Assembly (NCBI GenBank): GCA_947474205.1
Contig: CANJIC010000126.1
Span: forward strand, 1-6,068
Length of the DNA: 6,068 nt
Reading direction: 5' to 3'
Source of the DNA: Planctomycetaceae bacterium
GTDB taxonomy: Bacteria; Planctomycetota; Phycisphaerae; Phycisphaerales; SM1A02
Below are positions 1 through 6,068 of this stretch, one piece after another (position 1 is the stretch's first letter; every line of letters begins with the position of its first letter). The notes under the pieces were generated by a model. It did not search any database. It saw only the letters and a program-made list of their open reading frames with translations, and was not told the origin of the DNA. The translations under genes and the position numbers were made by a program.

Positions 1-1757
1 ATCAGCCACTGCGCAAACCACAGCGTGCAAATGACCCACGGATTGCCTGGAACATTTTCAAGGTCCCTATGTTCAACTTGTTGATACGGGTCGCGCTCAT
101 AGCGGGCAATGCCACCAATTTCGGTGCGCACCCAAAGCCGATCGCGGATGGCGCGCATGTGGTCACACACGCGCGCGTCATTGGCGGGCAAAACATCAAA
201 TGCGAACAACGCGTACGCCGACGCATCCAATGTGAAGTCAAGACGATATGAACCATCTTCGGCGGGGATGGCGGTGCGCGCGAACAATCGGCGCTCTGGA
301 TCCCACATATGTTTCAACATGGCCAAGCGCATGCGATCCGCGGCCTCGCTGAAATCGGTGGCGCGATCAAAGGCGCCCATGTCTTGCGCAAATTGACTGG
401 CCGCAAGCAGACCGCCAATAGTTGCGCACACGGTGAACAAGTGCACGCCGCGGCGTTCCTCCCACAGGTCCCAACTTGGAAGCGGCAAACCGTGGTGGTC
501 ACGATAGGAAATCATCCAATTCGCGGTGTCAACAATGAGCGGGTTGTACAGCGATTTAATGAACTCCACGTCGCGGAACTTCACAAAATGTTGGCGCAAA
601 GCCCATGGAATAAGCGCGGTTTCATCTTGTTGAATGGGCAGCAGCGACGGCTTTTCCGTGAGCCACGGATGCCAACTTGAAGCCACCGTTCCATTTGGGT
701 TGTACTTGTGATGGAAATATCCGTCGGGGTGTCGCACGCGTTCGCAGAAGCGGAAAAAGTTTCGACTGAGTTCGCTTTGACCTGAAAGAACAAGCGACTG
801 CGCCACCAGCGCGCCGTCGCGCGGCCACATGTAGGAATACGTGTCGCCCGCGAAATGCGTGATGTCGTAATCGTTCGCCGCAATGATGGCGCCACCATTG
901 TCAATTTGCGTGCGCGCGATCAGCAAACTGCGCGTCTGTAATTGTTGCAAATGTTTTGGAAGCGGATCCGCGCCAGGAAATTCTTGCTGCGACCACAGGC
1001 GCCAATAGGCTTCGGTGCGATCCAACATGCGCTGCGGAGTTTTGTCGCAGACCTTCTTGTTCAGCGCATGCACTTCGTCGTAACTTTTTCCGGCCGCGAT
1101 CCAGTACACGCATGTCTCACTGCCGTTGGGAGCAAGCGTGAGTTGGAATCCAACCGCGCTGTCCACGCTGCCTTGCGCAATGCTGTTGCGACTGAGCATT
1201 CCGTCTTCGGCGTCGCGCCATGTGCCTTCGGCCTCGCCAATTCTTTTGGCGCCCGTGGCGTAAGTGGTCACGCCAACACCCGCCGGATGGCTGCCGTTGA
1301 ACAAAAAGTAGAAATCGTTTTTGTAGTGAATCAAGCCGCCAGTTTGCGGATCAAAGGCAACGGTGTCGCCCACGGGGCTTTCATTCACGCTTAAATCCGC
1401 GTGAAAAAACACGCGCACATCACGCGGACGATTCCACAGATCCGTGACAATCACTTGGCGAAAATAAACGGGGCTCCAATAGTCCACCGCGTCGTGGCAC
1501 AGCAACTCCAAACCAAGACGCTCGTTGCGCAAGCGCACTTCGGTGAGCAACGTGTTGTGCTTGTAAGAAAAACTGCGCGACCAACCTGGGCTATCCATCC
1601 ACGCAAATTGTCCGTCAGCCCACACGCCAAAGCGTTGCAAGTGCCCGCAGGTGTGATTGGGTTGGCCAACATGCGGCCAATACAAATCTCGAATGCGATA
1701 GAGATCGTCAAAGGCCACCAACATATCGCCGTTACCAACTGGAATATTTCGTGGCAT
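1..1757 (-). CDS. Glycoside hydrolase family 15 (glucoamylase-like) protein, 3' end off the window
   Basis: One uninterrupted frame of 585 codons runs from ATG at 1757 off the left edge. The N-terminus (MPRNIPVGNGDMLVAFDD, then RDLYWPHVGQPNH) matches the start of bacterial GH15 proteins. Residues about 1-250 look like the N-terminal beta-sandwich domain, followed by the (alpha/alpha)6 catalytic barrel from about 265. Visible barrel motifs are WPRDGAL (311-317; R313 and D314 correspond to the substrate-binding Arg-Asp of fungal glucoamylase), QQDETALIPWAL (376-387) and SWDLWEE (428-434), whose first Glu, E433, corresponds to the catalytic acid E179 of Aspergillus glucoamylase. The catalytic base is expected beyond the left edge. 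There is no signal peptide, so it is probably cytoplasmic. The family releases glucose from alpha-glucans or related alpha-glucosides; trehalase or other alpha-glucosidase specificity cannot be excluded. It starts 27 bases after fabF with no clear ribosome binding site, suggesting co-transcription and translational coupling. Family assignment is firm, substrate is not. Confidence 0.9.
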   Translation of the reverse strand, partial: MPRNIPVGNGDMLVAFDDLYRIRDLYWPHVGQPNHTCGHLQRFGVWADGQFAWMDSPGWSRSFSYKHNTLLTEVRLRNERLGLELLCHDAVDYWSPVYFRQVIVTDLWNRPRDVRVFFHADLSVNESPVGDTVAFDPQTGGLIHYKNDFYFLFNGSHPAGVGVTTYATGAKRIGEAEGTWRDAEDGMLSRNSIAQGSVDSAVGFQLTLAPNGSETCVYWIAAGKSYDEVHALNKKVCDKTPQRMLDRTEAYWRLWSQQEFPGADPLPKHLQQLQTRSLLIARTQIDNGGAIIAANDYDITHFAGDTYSYMWPRDGALVAQSLVLSGQSELSRNFFRFCERVRHPDGYFHHKYNPNGTVASSWHPWLTEKPSLLPIQQDETALIPWALRQHFVKFRDVEFIKSLYNPLIVDTANWMISYRDHHGLPLPSWDLWEERRGVHLFTVCATIGGLLAASQFAQDMGAFDRATDFSEAADRMRLAMLKHMWDPERRLFARTAIPAEDGSYRLDFTLDASAYALFAFDVLPANDARVCDHMRAIRDRLWVRTEIGGIARYERDPYQQVEHRDLENVPGNPWVICTLWFAQWL

Positions 1758-1784
1758 GTGTTGTGGGAAAGTCGAGCGAAGTGA

Positions 1785-3047
1785 TTAGCCGTTGAAGCGG
1801 CTAAAGATAAGGCTGGTGTTGTGTCCGCCAAATCCAAATGAATTGTTGATTGCGAAATCAAGTTTGCGCTCTTGCGGCGTGTGCGCCACAAAATTTAAAT
1901 CCATTCCTTCATCGGGGTTGTCCAAGTTGATAGTGGGGGGCAACACGCCTTTGTGAATGGCCAAGATGGTGGCGATACTTTCAATGCCGCCCGCCGCGCC
2001 TAGCGCGTGGCCCGTGACGCCTTTGGTGCTGCTCATGGCTAATTTATAAGCGTGCGCTCCAAAGAGTTCCTTCACCGCGTTCACTTCAGCGCGATCGCCC
2101 AGCGGAGTGCTGGTTCCGTGCGCATTGATATAGCCAATTTGATCTGCGTTGATTTGTCCATCGCGTAGCGCCCATGTCATGGAGCGTTTGGCGCCGGAAC
2201 CTTGATCATCTGGCGCCGCAATGTGAAACGCATCTCCGCTGGAACCGTAGCCAATAATTTCCGCGTAAATCTTGGCGCCGCGTTTTTTGGCGTGCTCTAA
2301 TTCTTCCAGAACCAAAATGGCGGCGCCGTCGGCCAGCACAAATCCATCGCGGTCCTTATCAAATGGGCGGCTGGCTTTTGTAGGTTCATCGTTGCGCGTG
2401 CTCAGCGCCTTCATGGCGCTGAACGCCGCCACGCACACCGGACCAATTCCACTTTCCGCGCCGCCGGCGAACATGACATCGGCGTCATTGCGTTGAATAG
2501 CGTGGTACGCGGCGCCAATTGAATGCGAGCCAGAGGCGCACGCCGTTGCCGTGGCAATGTTGAAGCCACGCAAGTTGTATCGAATGCTGATCTGACCAGC
2601 GCACGCGTTGACCATGAGTCGCGGAACAATGAACGGGCTCACTTTGCGCGGCCCGCTTTCCAAAAGTTTGTACAAGCCAGTTTCAATTGTGTTGATGCCA
2701 CCAACGCCGCTTCCAACAGCAACGCCACGTCGATCAGGATCGCCAGTTGTGAAATCAATACCGCAGTCGCGCGCGGCCTGCGTGGCGGCGCCAAGACCGT
2801 AAATGGCAAAATTGTCCATGCGCCTTGATTCGCGCACATCAATGCCCGCGTGTTTATCCAAATCAAAGCCGCGGACTTCGCCACCAAATCGTGTGGTCCA
2901 CTCTTCATTTTGCGGGAAATTGGTGATGGGACCAATTCCAGACTTGCCCGCCAAAAGGGAAGCCCAAAAAGAGTCGACATCCAGACCGACATCGGTGATT
3001 GCGCCGAGTCCAGTGACCACGACGCGGCGAAGCGTGATGGTTCGCAT
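1785..3047 (-). CDS. fabF: Beta-ketoacyl-ACP synthase II (KAS II)
   Basis: This 420-residue protein has the full length of FabF (E. coli 413). It condenses malonyl-ACP with a growing acyl-ACP, releasing CO2, in the cytoplasmic elongation cycle. It has two thiolase-fold halves. The catalytic triad is visible: Cys170 in TATACASG, His310 in NAHGTSTPLGD and His347 in KGVTGHALGAAG, with the conserved Lys342. These match C163, H303, H340 and K335 of E. coli FabF at constant spacing. The C-terminal gatekeeper loop is NSFGFGGHN (402-410). The His-His-Cys triad separates it from FabH (Cys-His-Asn), and the spacing and motifs fit FabF better than FabB. The ATG at 3047 puts the start just before the first strand (RRVVVTGLG). 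No Shine-Dalgarno sequence is evident in the bases before it (CTAAATAATTCCC), so translation may depend on coupling to acpP. It ends in TAA. Confidence 0.97.
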   Translation of the reverse strand: MRTITLRRVVVTGLGAITDVGLDVDSFWASLLAGKSGIGPITNFPQNEEWTTRFGGEVRGFDLDKHAGIDVRESRRMDNFAIYGLGAATQAARDCGIDFTTGDPDRRGVAVGSGVGGINTIETGLYKLLESGPRKVSPFIVPRLMVNACAGQISIRYNLRGFNIATATACASGSHSIGAAYHAIQRNDADVMFAGGAESGIGPVCVAAFSAMKALSTRNDEPTKASRPFDKDRDGFVLADGAAILVLEELEHAKKRGAKIYAEIIGYGSSGDAFHIAAPDDQGSGAKRSMTWALRDGQINADQIGYINAHGTSTPLGDRAEVNAVKELFGAHAYKLAMSSTKGVTGHALGAAGGIESIATILAIHKGVLPPTINLDNPDEGMDLNFVAHTPQERKLDFAINNSFGFGGHNTSLIFSRFNG

Positions 3048-3065
3048 GGGAATTATTTAGGCGAA

Positions 3066-3085
3066 CGAGACCTTAGGGAGTCTCG
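3066..3085 (-). other. Short hairpin between acpP and fabF
   Basis: CGAGAC and GTCTCG form a perfect 6-bp stem around an 8-base loop, starting 4 bases after the acpP stop codon. No U-rich run follows on the minus strand, so it does not look like a standard intrinsic terminator. It could protect the 3' end of an acpP transcript, act as a processing site or weakly attenuate read-through, so that ACP is made in excess over FabF. The structure is seen; the role is inferred. Confidence 0.4.
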
Positions 3086-3089
3086 CGCG

Positions 3090-3347
3090 TCACTTGTCCT
3101 TGCTGCTGGATAAATTCTTGTTGATGAAGTCAACGGCTTGACCCACAGTGTGGATCTTCTCCGCTTGCTCATCTGGAATTTGTGTGTCAAATTCTTCCTC
3201 AAGTTCCATGACAAGCTCGACGGTGTCAAGACTGTCGGCGTTGAGGTCATTGGTGAAACTGGTGTCGCGGGTGATTTGATCTTTGTCAACACCCATTTGT
3301 TCAGCGACGATTCCAATTACTTTTGTTTCAATCTCTTGCTCGGTCAC
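3090..3347 (-). CDS. acpP: Acyl carrier protein
   Basis: This small acidic protein of 85 residues carries growing acyl chains as thioesters on a 4'-phosphopantetheine arm and is the shared substrate carrier for FabD, FabG and FabF in this cluster. The attachment site is Ser39 in the hallmark motif [18 protein letters not shown], at the start of helix II. The rest follows the usual four-helix ACP pattern, from an N-terminal helix ([15 protein letters not shown]) to the C-terminal [13 protein letters not shown], plus a short SSSKDK tail. It starts with GTG at 3347, supported by an AGGAG ribosome binding site 6 bases upstream, and ends with TGA. It lies between fabG and fabF, the usual place for the housekeeping acpP, which argues against a specialised polyketide or peptide-synthetase carrier. 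An 87-base upstream gap leaves room for its own promoter. Confidence 0.97.
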   Translation of the reverse strand: MTEQEIETKVIGIVAEQMGVDKDQITRDTSFTNDLNADSLDTVELVMELEEEFDTQIPDEQAEKIHTVGQAVDFINKNLSSSKDK

Positions 3348-3353
3348 GGTCTT

Positions 3354-3358
3354 CTCCT
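3354..3358 (-). promoter_or_regulatory. Ribosome binding site of acpP
   Basis: AGGAG on the minus strand lies 6 bases before the GTG start at 3347. It is the clearest site in the cluster together with that of fabG, and it fixes the non-ATG start of acpP. Confidence 0.8.
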
Positions 3359-3398
3359 AAATCAAAAATGAACATGTCTGAAGTTCGGAATGCTAACG

Positions 3399-3407
3399 GA
3401 AATTACA
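3399..3407 (-). promoter_or_regulatory. TGTAATTTC box upstream of acpP (possible -10 element)
   Basis: The 9-mer TGTAATTTC lies 51 bases before the acpP start. Its first six bases (TGTAAT) match the -10 consensus TATAAT at five positions. The same 9-mer occurs twice before fabG, the nearer copy at 50 bases from the proposed fabG start. No good -35 hexamer at 16-18 bases is visible (the nearest TTG-like hexamer, TTGCAA, is 21 bases away), so this could be an activator-dependent promoter or a protein-binding site. Confidence 0.35.
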
Positions 3408-3434
3408 CATTCATGCACGCACAATAATTTGCAA

Positions 3435-4169
3435 TCACATGGACATGCCGCCATCAACGGCAAGGACTTGCCCAGTGATGTAACTCGCTTCTTCGCTGGT
3501 GATAAACGCCACCGCCGCGGCGATGTCCGCGGGCAGACCAAAGCGCCGCAAGGGAATGCTTGGCAGGGCCATCTCCTTCACTTGTGGCGGCAGACTGGCG
3601 GTCATGTCGGTTTCAATAAATCCTGGCGCAATAAGATTGGCGGTCAAGCCCTTGGAACCAAGCTCGCGGGCGATTGATTTTGTCATTCCAACAAGCGCGG
3701 CTTTGGCGGCGGAATAGTTCACTTGCCCAGCATTTCCAATCAAACCGCTGACGCTGCCCACATTCACAATGCGGCCCCAACGCCCGCGCATCATGGGGCG
3801 CGCGGCGGCGCGGCAGGTGACAAACGCGCTGCGTAAATTCACTTGAATCACCTCGTCAAAATCTTGATCGCTCATGCGCAGCAGCAAACCGTCGCGGGTA
3901 ATGCCGGCGTTGTTCACCAGAATATCTAGGCGACCGTGCTTTTCCGCAACCGCCTCAACCAGCGCGGCAAGCGCCACGCCGTCGCCAACATCGCACGCCA
4001 TGCCTTCCATGGAACCGCCCGCGGCTTGCACGGCGTTGACCACCTCGGCAAGATTGGCTTCGGTGCGCGCCACGCCCACGACATGTCGGCCGTCATTTGC
4101 CAAGCGCTCCGCAATCGCTCTACCAATTCCACGGCTGGCACCTGTGACAATCGCTACTCGCTTTTCGAT
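3435..4169 (-). CDS. fabG: 3-oxoacyl-ACP reductase (short-chain dehydrogenase), with an apparent ATC start
   Basis: FabG reduces 3-ketoacyl-ACP to 3-hydroxyacyl-ACP with NADPH, usually as a cytoplasmic tetramer. Read from ATC at 4169 the protein is 244 residues, the length of E. coli FabG. The cofactor motif TGASRGIG is at 9-16 and NNAG at 86-89. The catalytic residues are Asn111, Ser139, Tyr152 and Lys156 (E. coli N110, S138, Y151, K155). PGFIETDM follows near 182-189 and the C-terminus is VDGGMSM. The frame is open back to a TGA at 4200-4202 but has no ATG, GTG or TTG until TTG at 4103, which would delete the first 22 residues and the whole cofactor motif. An AGGAG at 4178-4182 sits correctly spaced before the ATC codons at 4172 and 4169, so I place the start there. 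A base error that turned ATG into ATC is the main alternative. Function is certain; the start codon is not. Confidence 0.95.
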   Translation of the reverse strand: MEKRVAIVTGASRGIGRAIAERLANDGRHVVGVARTEANLAEVVNAVQAAGGSMEGMACDVGDGVALAALVEAVAEKHGRLDILVNNAGITRDGLLLRMSDQDFDEVIQVNLRSAFVTCRAAARPMMRGRWGRIVNVGSVSGLIGNAGQVNYSAAKAALVGMTKSIARELGSKGLTANLIAPGFIETDMTASLPPQVKEMALPSIPLRRFGLPADIAAAVAFITSEEASYITGQVLAVDGGMSM

Positions 4170-4177
4170 GATGCACT

Positions 4178-4182
4178 CTCCT
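4178..4182 (-). promoter_or_regulatory. Ribosome binding site of fabG
   Basis: AGGAG on the minus strand lies 8 bases before the ATC at 4169 and 5 bases before the ATC at 4172. It is far from the TTG at 4103 (74 bases), so it argues that translation starts at the ATC pair. The overlapping GTG at 4174-4176 is in another frame and only 1 base from the site. Confidence 0.7.
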
Positions 4183-4218
4183 GTTGAATGATTTTCAAAT
4201 CAACAACAAGTGTAACCA

Positions 4219-4243
4219 AGAAATTACATTTGAGAAATTACAT
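4219..4243 (-). promoter_or_regulatory. Tandem TGTAATTTC boxes upstream of fabG (possible promoter or operator)
   Basis: The 11-mer ATGTAATTTCT occurs twice, at 4233-4243 and 4219-4229, with a 14-base period. Each holds TGTAAT, one mismatch from the -10 consensus. For the upstream copy a weak -35 (TTGGAT, 4261-4266) lies 18 bases away. The downstream copy is 50 bases from the proposed fabG start, matching the 51 bases seen before acpP. This suggests that fabG-acpP-fabF has its own promoter separate from fabD and the lipoprotein gene. The repeat is seen; the promoter role is inferred. Confidence 0.4.
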
Positions 4244-4269
4244 GTGAATCATGTTCATGTATCCAAATG
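4227..4269. repeat. Nested inverted repeats before fabG
   Basis: An outer pair (CATTTG at 4227-4232, CAAATG at 4264-4269) encloses an inner interrupted palindrome at 4240-4260 with arms ACATG and CATGT. The two are centred within 2 bases of each other and overlap the upstream TGTAATTTC box. It could be a dimeric regulator site or an RNA hairpin, but arms this short also arise by chance. The rest of the 183-base gap (4173-4355) shows no small gene and no clear terminator. Confidence 0.3.
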
Positions 4270-4355
4270 GATTGAGCAATGAAACCTTTCACACAACACG
4301 CATGTCGTTGACGCAACTATGTCGCGCAAAAAGTTCACGCAACACATCTCGATCG

Positions 4356-5168
4356 CTATTGTGGTTTTTCAACCGGCGCATCCGTTGGTGCTCTTCGACC
4401 GGGATTTCCAGAGGGCTTGGTCTTTGGCGTTTCCTCCGAGCTCACGGGGCTTGTCGATTCGCCTTTCACGGAGCGATCTTGTTGGGGTATATCAACGATT
4501 TCGTCGGGCACTTTTGCCCCGGCAAGTTCATCTTTATTGCGCTTGAGCCATTGTTTAATGCGCGCTTCCGTTTTATTTCCCTCAAGTTTTTCAACTATTT
4601 TGGGTGGTGACGGTAGCGCGGTCAAGATCAGTGGTTTGTTGTCATCGCCAGATGAAAGCGACCAGAGTTGCGCCGCAAAGTCGTCCGCAACCATGAAGAA
4701 ACCAAGCACCAACAGCGTGCCCGGTTCCGTTCCAGCGGTCCACCCCACGTTAATGCGCGTGATATTTTTCGTCGCGGATTTCCATTGCCCGCTTTTTTGC
4801 ATATCGGCGAGCACGCGTTGATCAGCGGGACTCATAAGGGGAGATAATTTCTCGGCGTTCGCTCGAGCCATGGCGTCAAAGAACATTATAATTATTTCAG
4901 CTTGTTTGACATTGTTTGGGGCTTTGTCACCATCCTCCACGCGAATTCTTTTATCAATGCCAAGGCGCTTCATCATGTCGTTGATGGATTCAGTGGGGGC
5001 CTCCTCAACTACTACAACGACGGGAGCCGCAACAACAGGGGCCTGGGTTTCCGATTCGGTCTTGCCGCACGCAACAGACAATGTCAACAGCGCGGCGAAT
5101 GAAAGTGCTGCGCGCAAGGTTGAAATGAAATTAACTTTTTGCATTGTGAGTTTCCGCAATTGAATCAT
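4356..5168 (-). CDS. Predicted lipoprotein of unknown function
   Basis: I do not recognise this 270-residue protein. A basic start and a hydrophobic stretch (about 17-33, ALSFAALLTLSVA) lead to Cys34 in SVACGK, which resembles a lipoprotein cleavage site, although Ser rather than Leu at -3 is imperfect. Next comes a low-complexity linker with five valines (50-54). The core, about 86-195, has a helix (FFDAMARANAEKLSPLMS) and beta-like stretches (ITRINVGW, TLLVLGFFMV), loosely like NTF2-type folds, which is speculative. The tail from about 228 is rich in Pro, Ser, Thr and Lys and looks disordered. It should be anchored in the cell envelope. ATG at 5168 has GAGG 9 bases upstream; a second ATG at 5144 gives a more usual 25-residue signal peptide. 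It overlaps the fabD end by 38 bases (14 from the second start), so it is probably translated with fabD. It is not a known FAS II component. Confidence 0.75.
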   Translation of the reverse strand: MIQLRKLTMQKVNFISTLRAALSFAALLTLSVACGKTESETQAPVVAAPVVVVVEEAPTESINDMMKRLGIDKRIRVEDGDKAPNNVKQAEIIIMFFDAMARANAEKLSPLMSPADQRVLADMQKSGQWKSATKNITRINVGWTAGTEPGTLLVLGFFMVADDFAAQLWSLSSGDDNKPLILTALPSPPKIVEKLEGNKTEARIKQWLKRNKDELAGAKVPDEIVDIPQQDRSVKGESTSPVSSEETPKTKPSGNPGRRAPTDAPVEKPQ

Positions 5169-6068
5169 GTGTAGTGACCTCAGTGGCTTTGTGAATTCGT
5201 CGCATCAAGCCGCGCAGCACGGTGCCTGGCGCAAGTTCATACACCTTGCAAATGCCGTCCAACTCCTTGGATGCGCGCCACGCGATCATATCGGCGCAAC
5301 ACGCGTCCCAACGCACGGGCTGCACCAGTTGATCCACCAGCAATTTCCGCACGCTTTGTGGGTCATTCATGTGGTGAGGCTTTCCGGTGACGTTGCTCCA
5401 AACCGGGCATTTCAGCGGGTGAATATGCACATCCGCCAAGGCTTTGGCCATGCCTTGCGCGGCCGGCGCCATAAGCGGGCTATGAAACGCGCCCGCCACA
5501 GTGAGTTTGCTGGCGCGCAGACCAAGTGCGCTGGCTTGGGCACAAGCGCGATCGCACGCATCGGCGTGGCCGCTTAAAACAATTTGTCCAGGCGCGTTGA
5601 AGTTGGCGGGAACAAGCACTCCGTCTTGCGCCGCGGCCAAGCACACGGCGTTGGCTTTTTCCTCGTCGGCGCCAATCAGCGCAACCATTCCGCCTTGGCT
5701 TGCAACGGCCGCTTCTTGCATAAGTCGACCGCGAATAAGAACAAGTCGCAGCGCGTCTTGCCAAGTGAACGCGCCCGCCAATGCAAGCGCGGTGTACTCG
5801 CCAAGAGAAAGTCCAAGCGTTCCCAAAATTTCAATCGCACCAAATCGCTCCACCAGCGCCGCGTGGCATGCAATGCCGCACACCAAGAGCGCGGGTTGGC
5901 TCACGTCAGTTTGGTTCAAGCGTTCGGCTGGACCTTCAAAGCAAAGTTCAGTCAGCGTGCGGCCGCCATCAAAGTGGGCAATGTCATTCGCCTCTTCAAA
6001 GATGGCGCGCGCGGCTGGACTTGCGTCAAACCAACACTTGCCCATGCCCACGGTTTGCGCGCCTTGGC
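5131..6068 (-). CDS. fabD: Malonyl-CoA:ACP transacylase, 5' end off the window
   Basis: FabD transfers malonyl from CoA to holo-ACP, supplying the extender unit for FabF. The frame is already open at the right edge and begins with QGAQTVGMG, the N-terminal motif of FabD, so only about ten residues (the MxxFLFPG part) are missing. A GTG at 6051 would cut through that motif and is not the real start. Counting from 6051, the nucleophile is Ser82 in GLSLGEYTAL (E. coli S92, where the motif is GHSLGEY), the conserved arginine region is LIRGRLMQEA (105-114), NAPGQ is at 152-156 and the catalytic His190 is in GAFHSPLM. QLVQPVRW (241-248) is also typical of the family. The C-terminus has a polar tail of about 20 residues after LRGLMRRI. 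The gene ends in TAA within the start of the lipoprotein gene. Its position before fabG and acpP is the usual FAS II order. Confidence 0.96.
   Translation of the reverse strand, partial: QGAQTVGMGKCWFDASPAARAIFEEANDIAHFDGGRTLTELCFEGPAERLNQTDVSQPALLVCGIACHAALVERFGAIEILGTLGLSLGEYTALALAGAFTWQDALRLVLIRGRLMQEAAVASQGGMVALIGADEEKANAVCLAAAQDGVLVPANFNAPGQIVLSGHADACDRACAQASALGLRASKLTVAGAFHSPLMAPAAQGMAKALADVHIHPLKCPVWSNVTGKPHHMNDPQSVRKLLVDQLVQPVRWDACCADMIAWRASKELDGICKVYELAPGTVLRGLMRRIHKATEVTTHDSIAETHNAKS
5178..5181 (-). promoter_or_regulatory. Possible ribosome binding site of the lipoprotein gene
   Basis: GAGG (in TGAGGTCA), inside the fabD coding sequence, lies 9 bases before the ATG at 5168 and favours that start. 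The competing ATG at 5144 has only a weak GGAA before it. Confidence 0.4.

Noticed and set aside
942..1784. Plus-strand open frames at 942-1394 and 1401-1784, and the minus-strand frame at 1451-1891
   Set aside because: They overlap the strongly supported GH15 and fabF genes in other frames, and their translations show no recognisable protein motifs.
1758..1787. FabF-GH15 fusion protein
   Set aside because: The frames are contiguous but separated by a TAA stop, and both proteins have complete, family-typical ends on either side, so they are separate genes.
3435..4103. fabG starting at TTG 4103 (222 residues)
   Set aside because: It would remove TGASRGIG and the first strand needed for NADP binding, while clear coding sequence continues upstream to the ATC codons behind an AGGAG site.
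4183..4355. Terminator or small gene in the gap between the lipoprotein gene and fabG
   Set aside because: I found no stem followed by a T-run on the minus strand after the lipoprotein stop, and no small frame with a convincing ribosome binding site.
4990..5040. Short repetitive stretch as a repeat element
   Set aside because: It only encodes the Val/Ala/Pro-rich linker of the lipoprotein (five valines in a row), with mixed codons and no regular DNA repeat unit.
5131..6051. fabD starting at GTG 6051
   Set aside because: The upstream in-frame codons encode QGAQT, part of the conserved FabD N-terminal motif, so the true start lies outside the window.

Overview
The window is a type II fatty-acid synthesis (FAS II) gene cluster, entirely on the minus strand. 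Read in the direction of transcription (right to left) it holds fabD (5' end cut off by the right edge), a predicted lipoprotein of unknown function, fabG, acpP, fabF, and a large glycoside hydrolase family 15 (GH15) gene cut off by the left edge. No RNA genes, insertion sequences, CRISPR arrays, prophage or convincing Rho-independent terminators were seen.

Organism: the predicted lipoprotein, the fab gene order and the moderately GC-rich composition suggest a Gram-negative-type bacterium. The FabD nucleophile motif GLSLGEYTAL and the GH15 neighbour made me think of Planctomycetes, perhaps Phycisphaerae, but this is a low-confidence impression from family memory and not a proven assignment. 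Codon and base use look uniform across the genes, so there is no obvious sign of recent transfer.

Layout (minus strand): fabD (6068 to 5131) overlaps the start of the lipoprotein gene (5168 to 4356). A 183-base gap (4355 to 4173) follows, holding repeated TGTAATTTC boxes and nested inverted repeats. Then come fabG (4169 to 3435), an 87-base gap with another TGTAATTTC box, acpP (3347 to 3090), a 42-base gap with a short hairpin, fabF (3047 to 1785), a 27-base gap, and the GH15 gene (1757 to beyond 1).

How they work together: FabD moves malonyl from CoA to ACP, the acpP product. FabF condenses acyl chains with malonyl-ACP, and FabG reduces the 3-ketoacyl-ACP formed. The lipoprotein and the GH15 enzyme are not FAS II components; they are probably co-transcribed passengers or have an undetermined link to envelope or storage-glucan metabolism.

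The most unusual point is the start of fabG. The reading frame has no ATG, GTG or TTG early enough to include the NADP-binding motif. A good ribosome binding site sits just upstream of two ATC codons, which points to a rare ATC start or a base error. The gene content is otherwise ordinary housekeeping, and I did not find a new multi-gene system.
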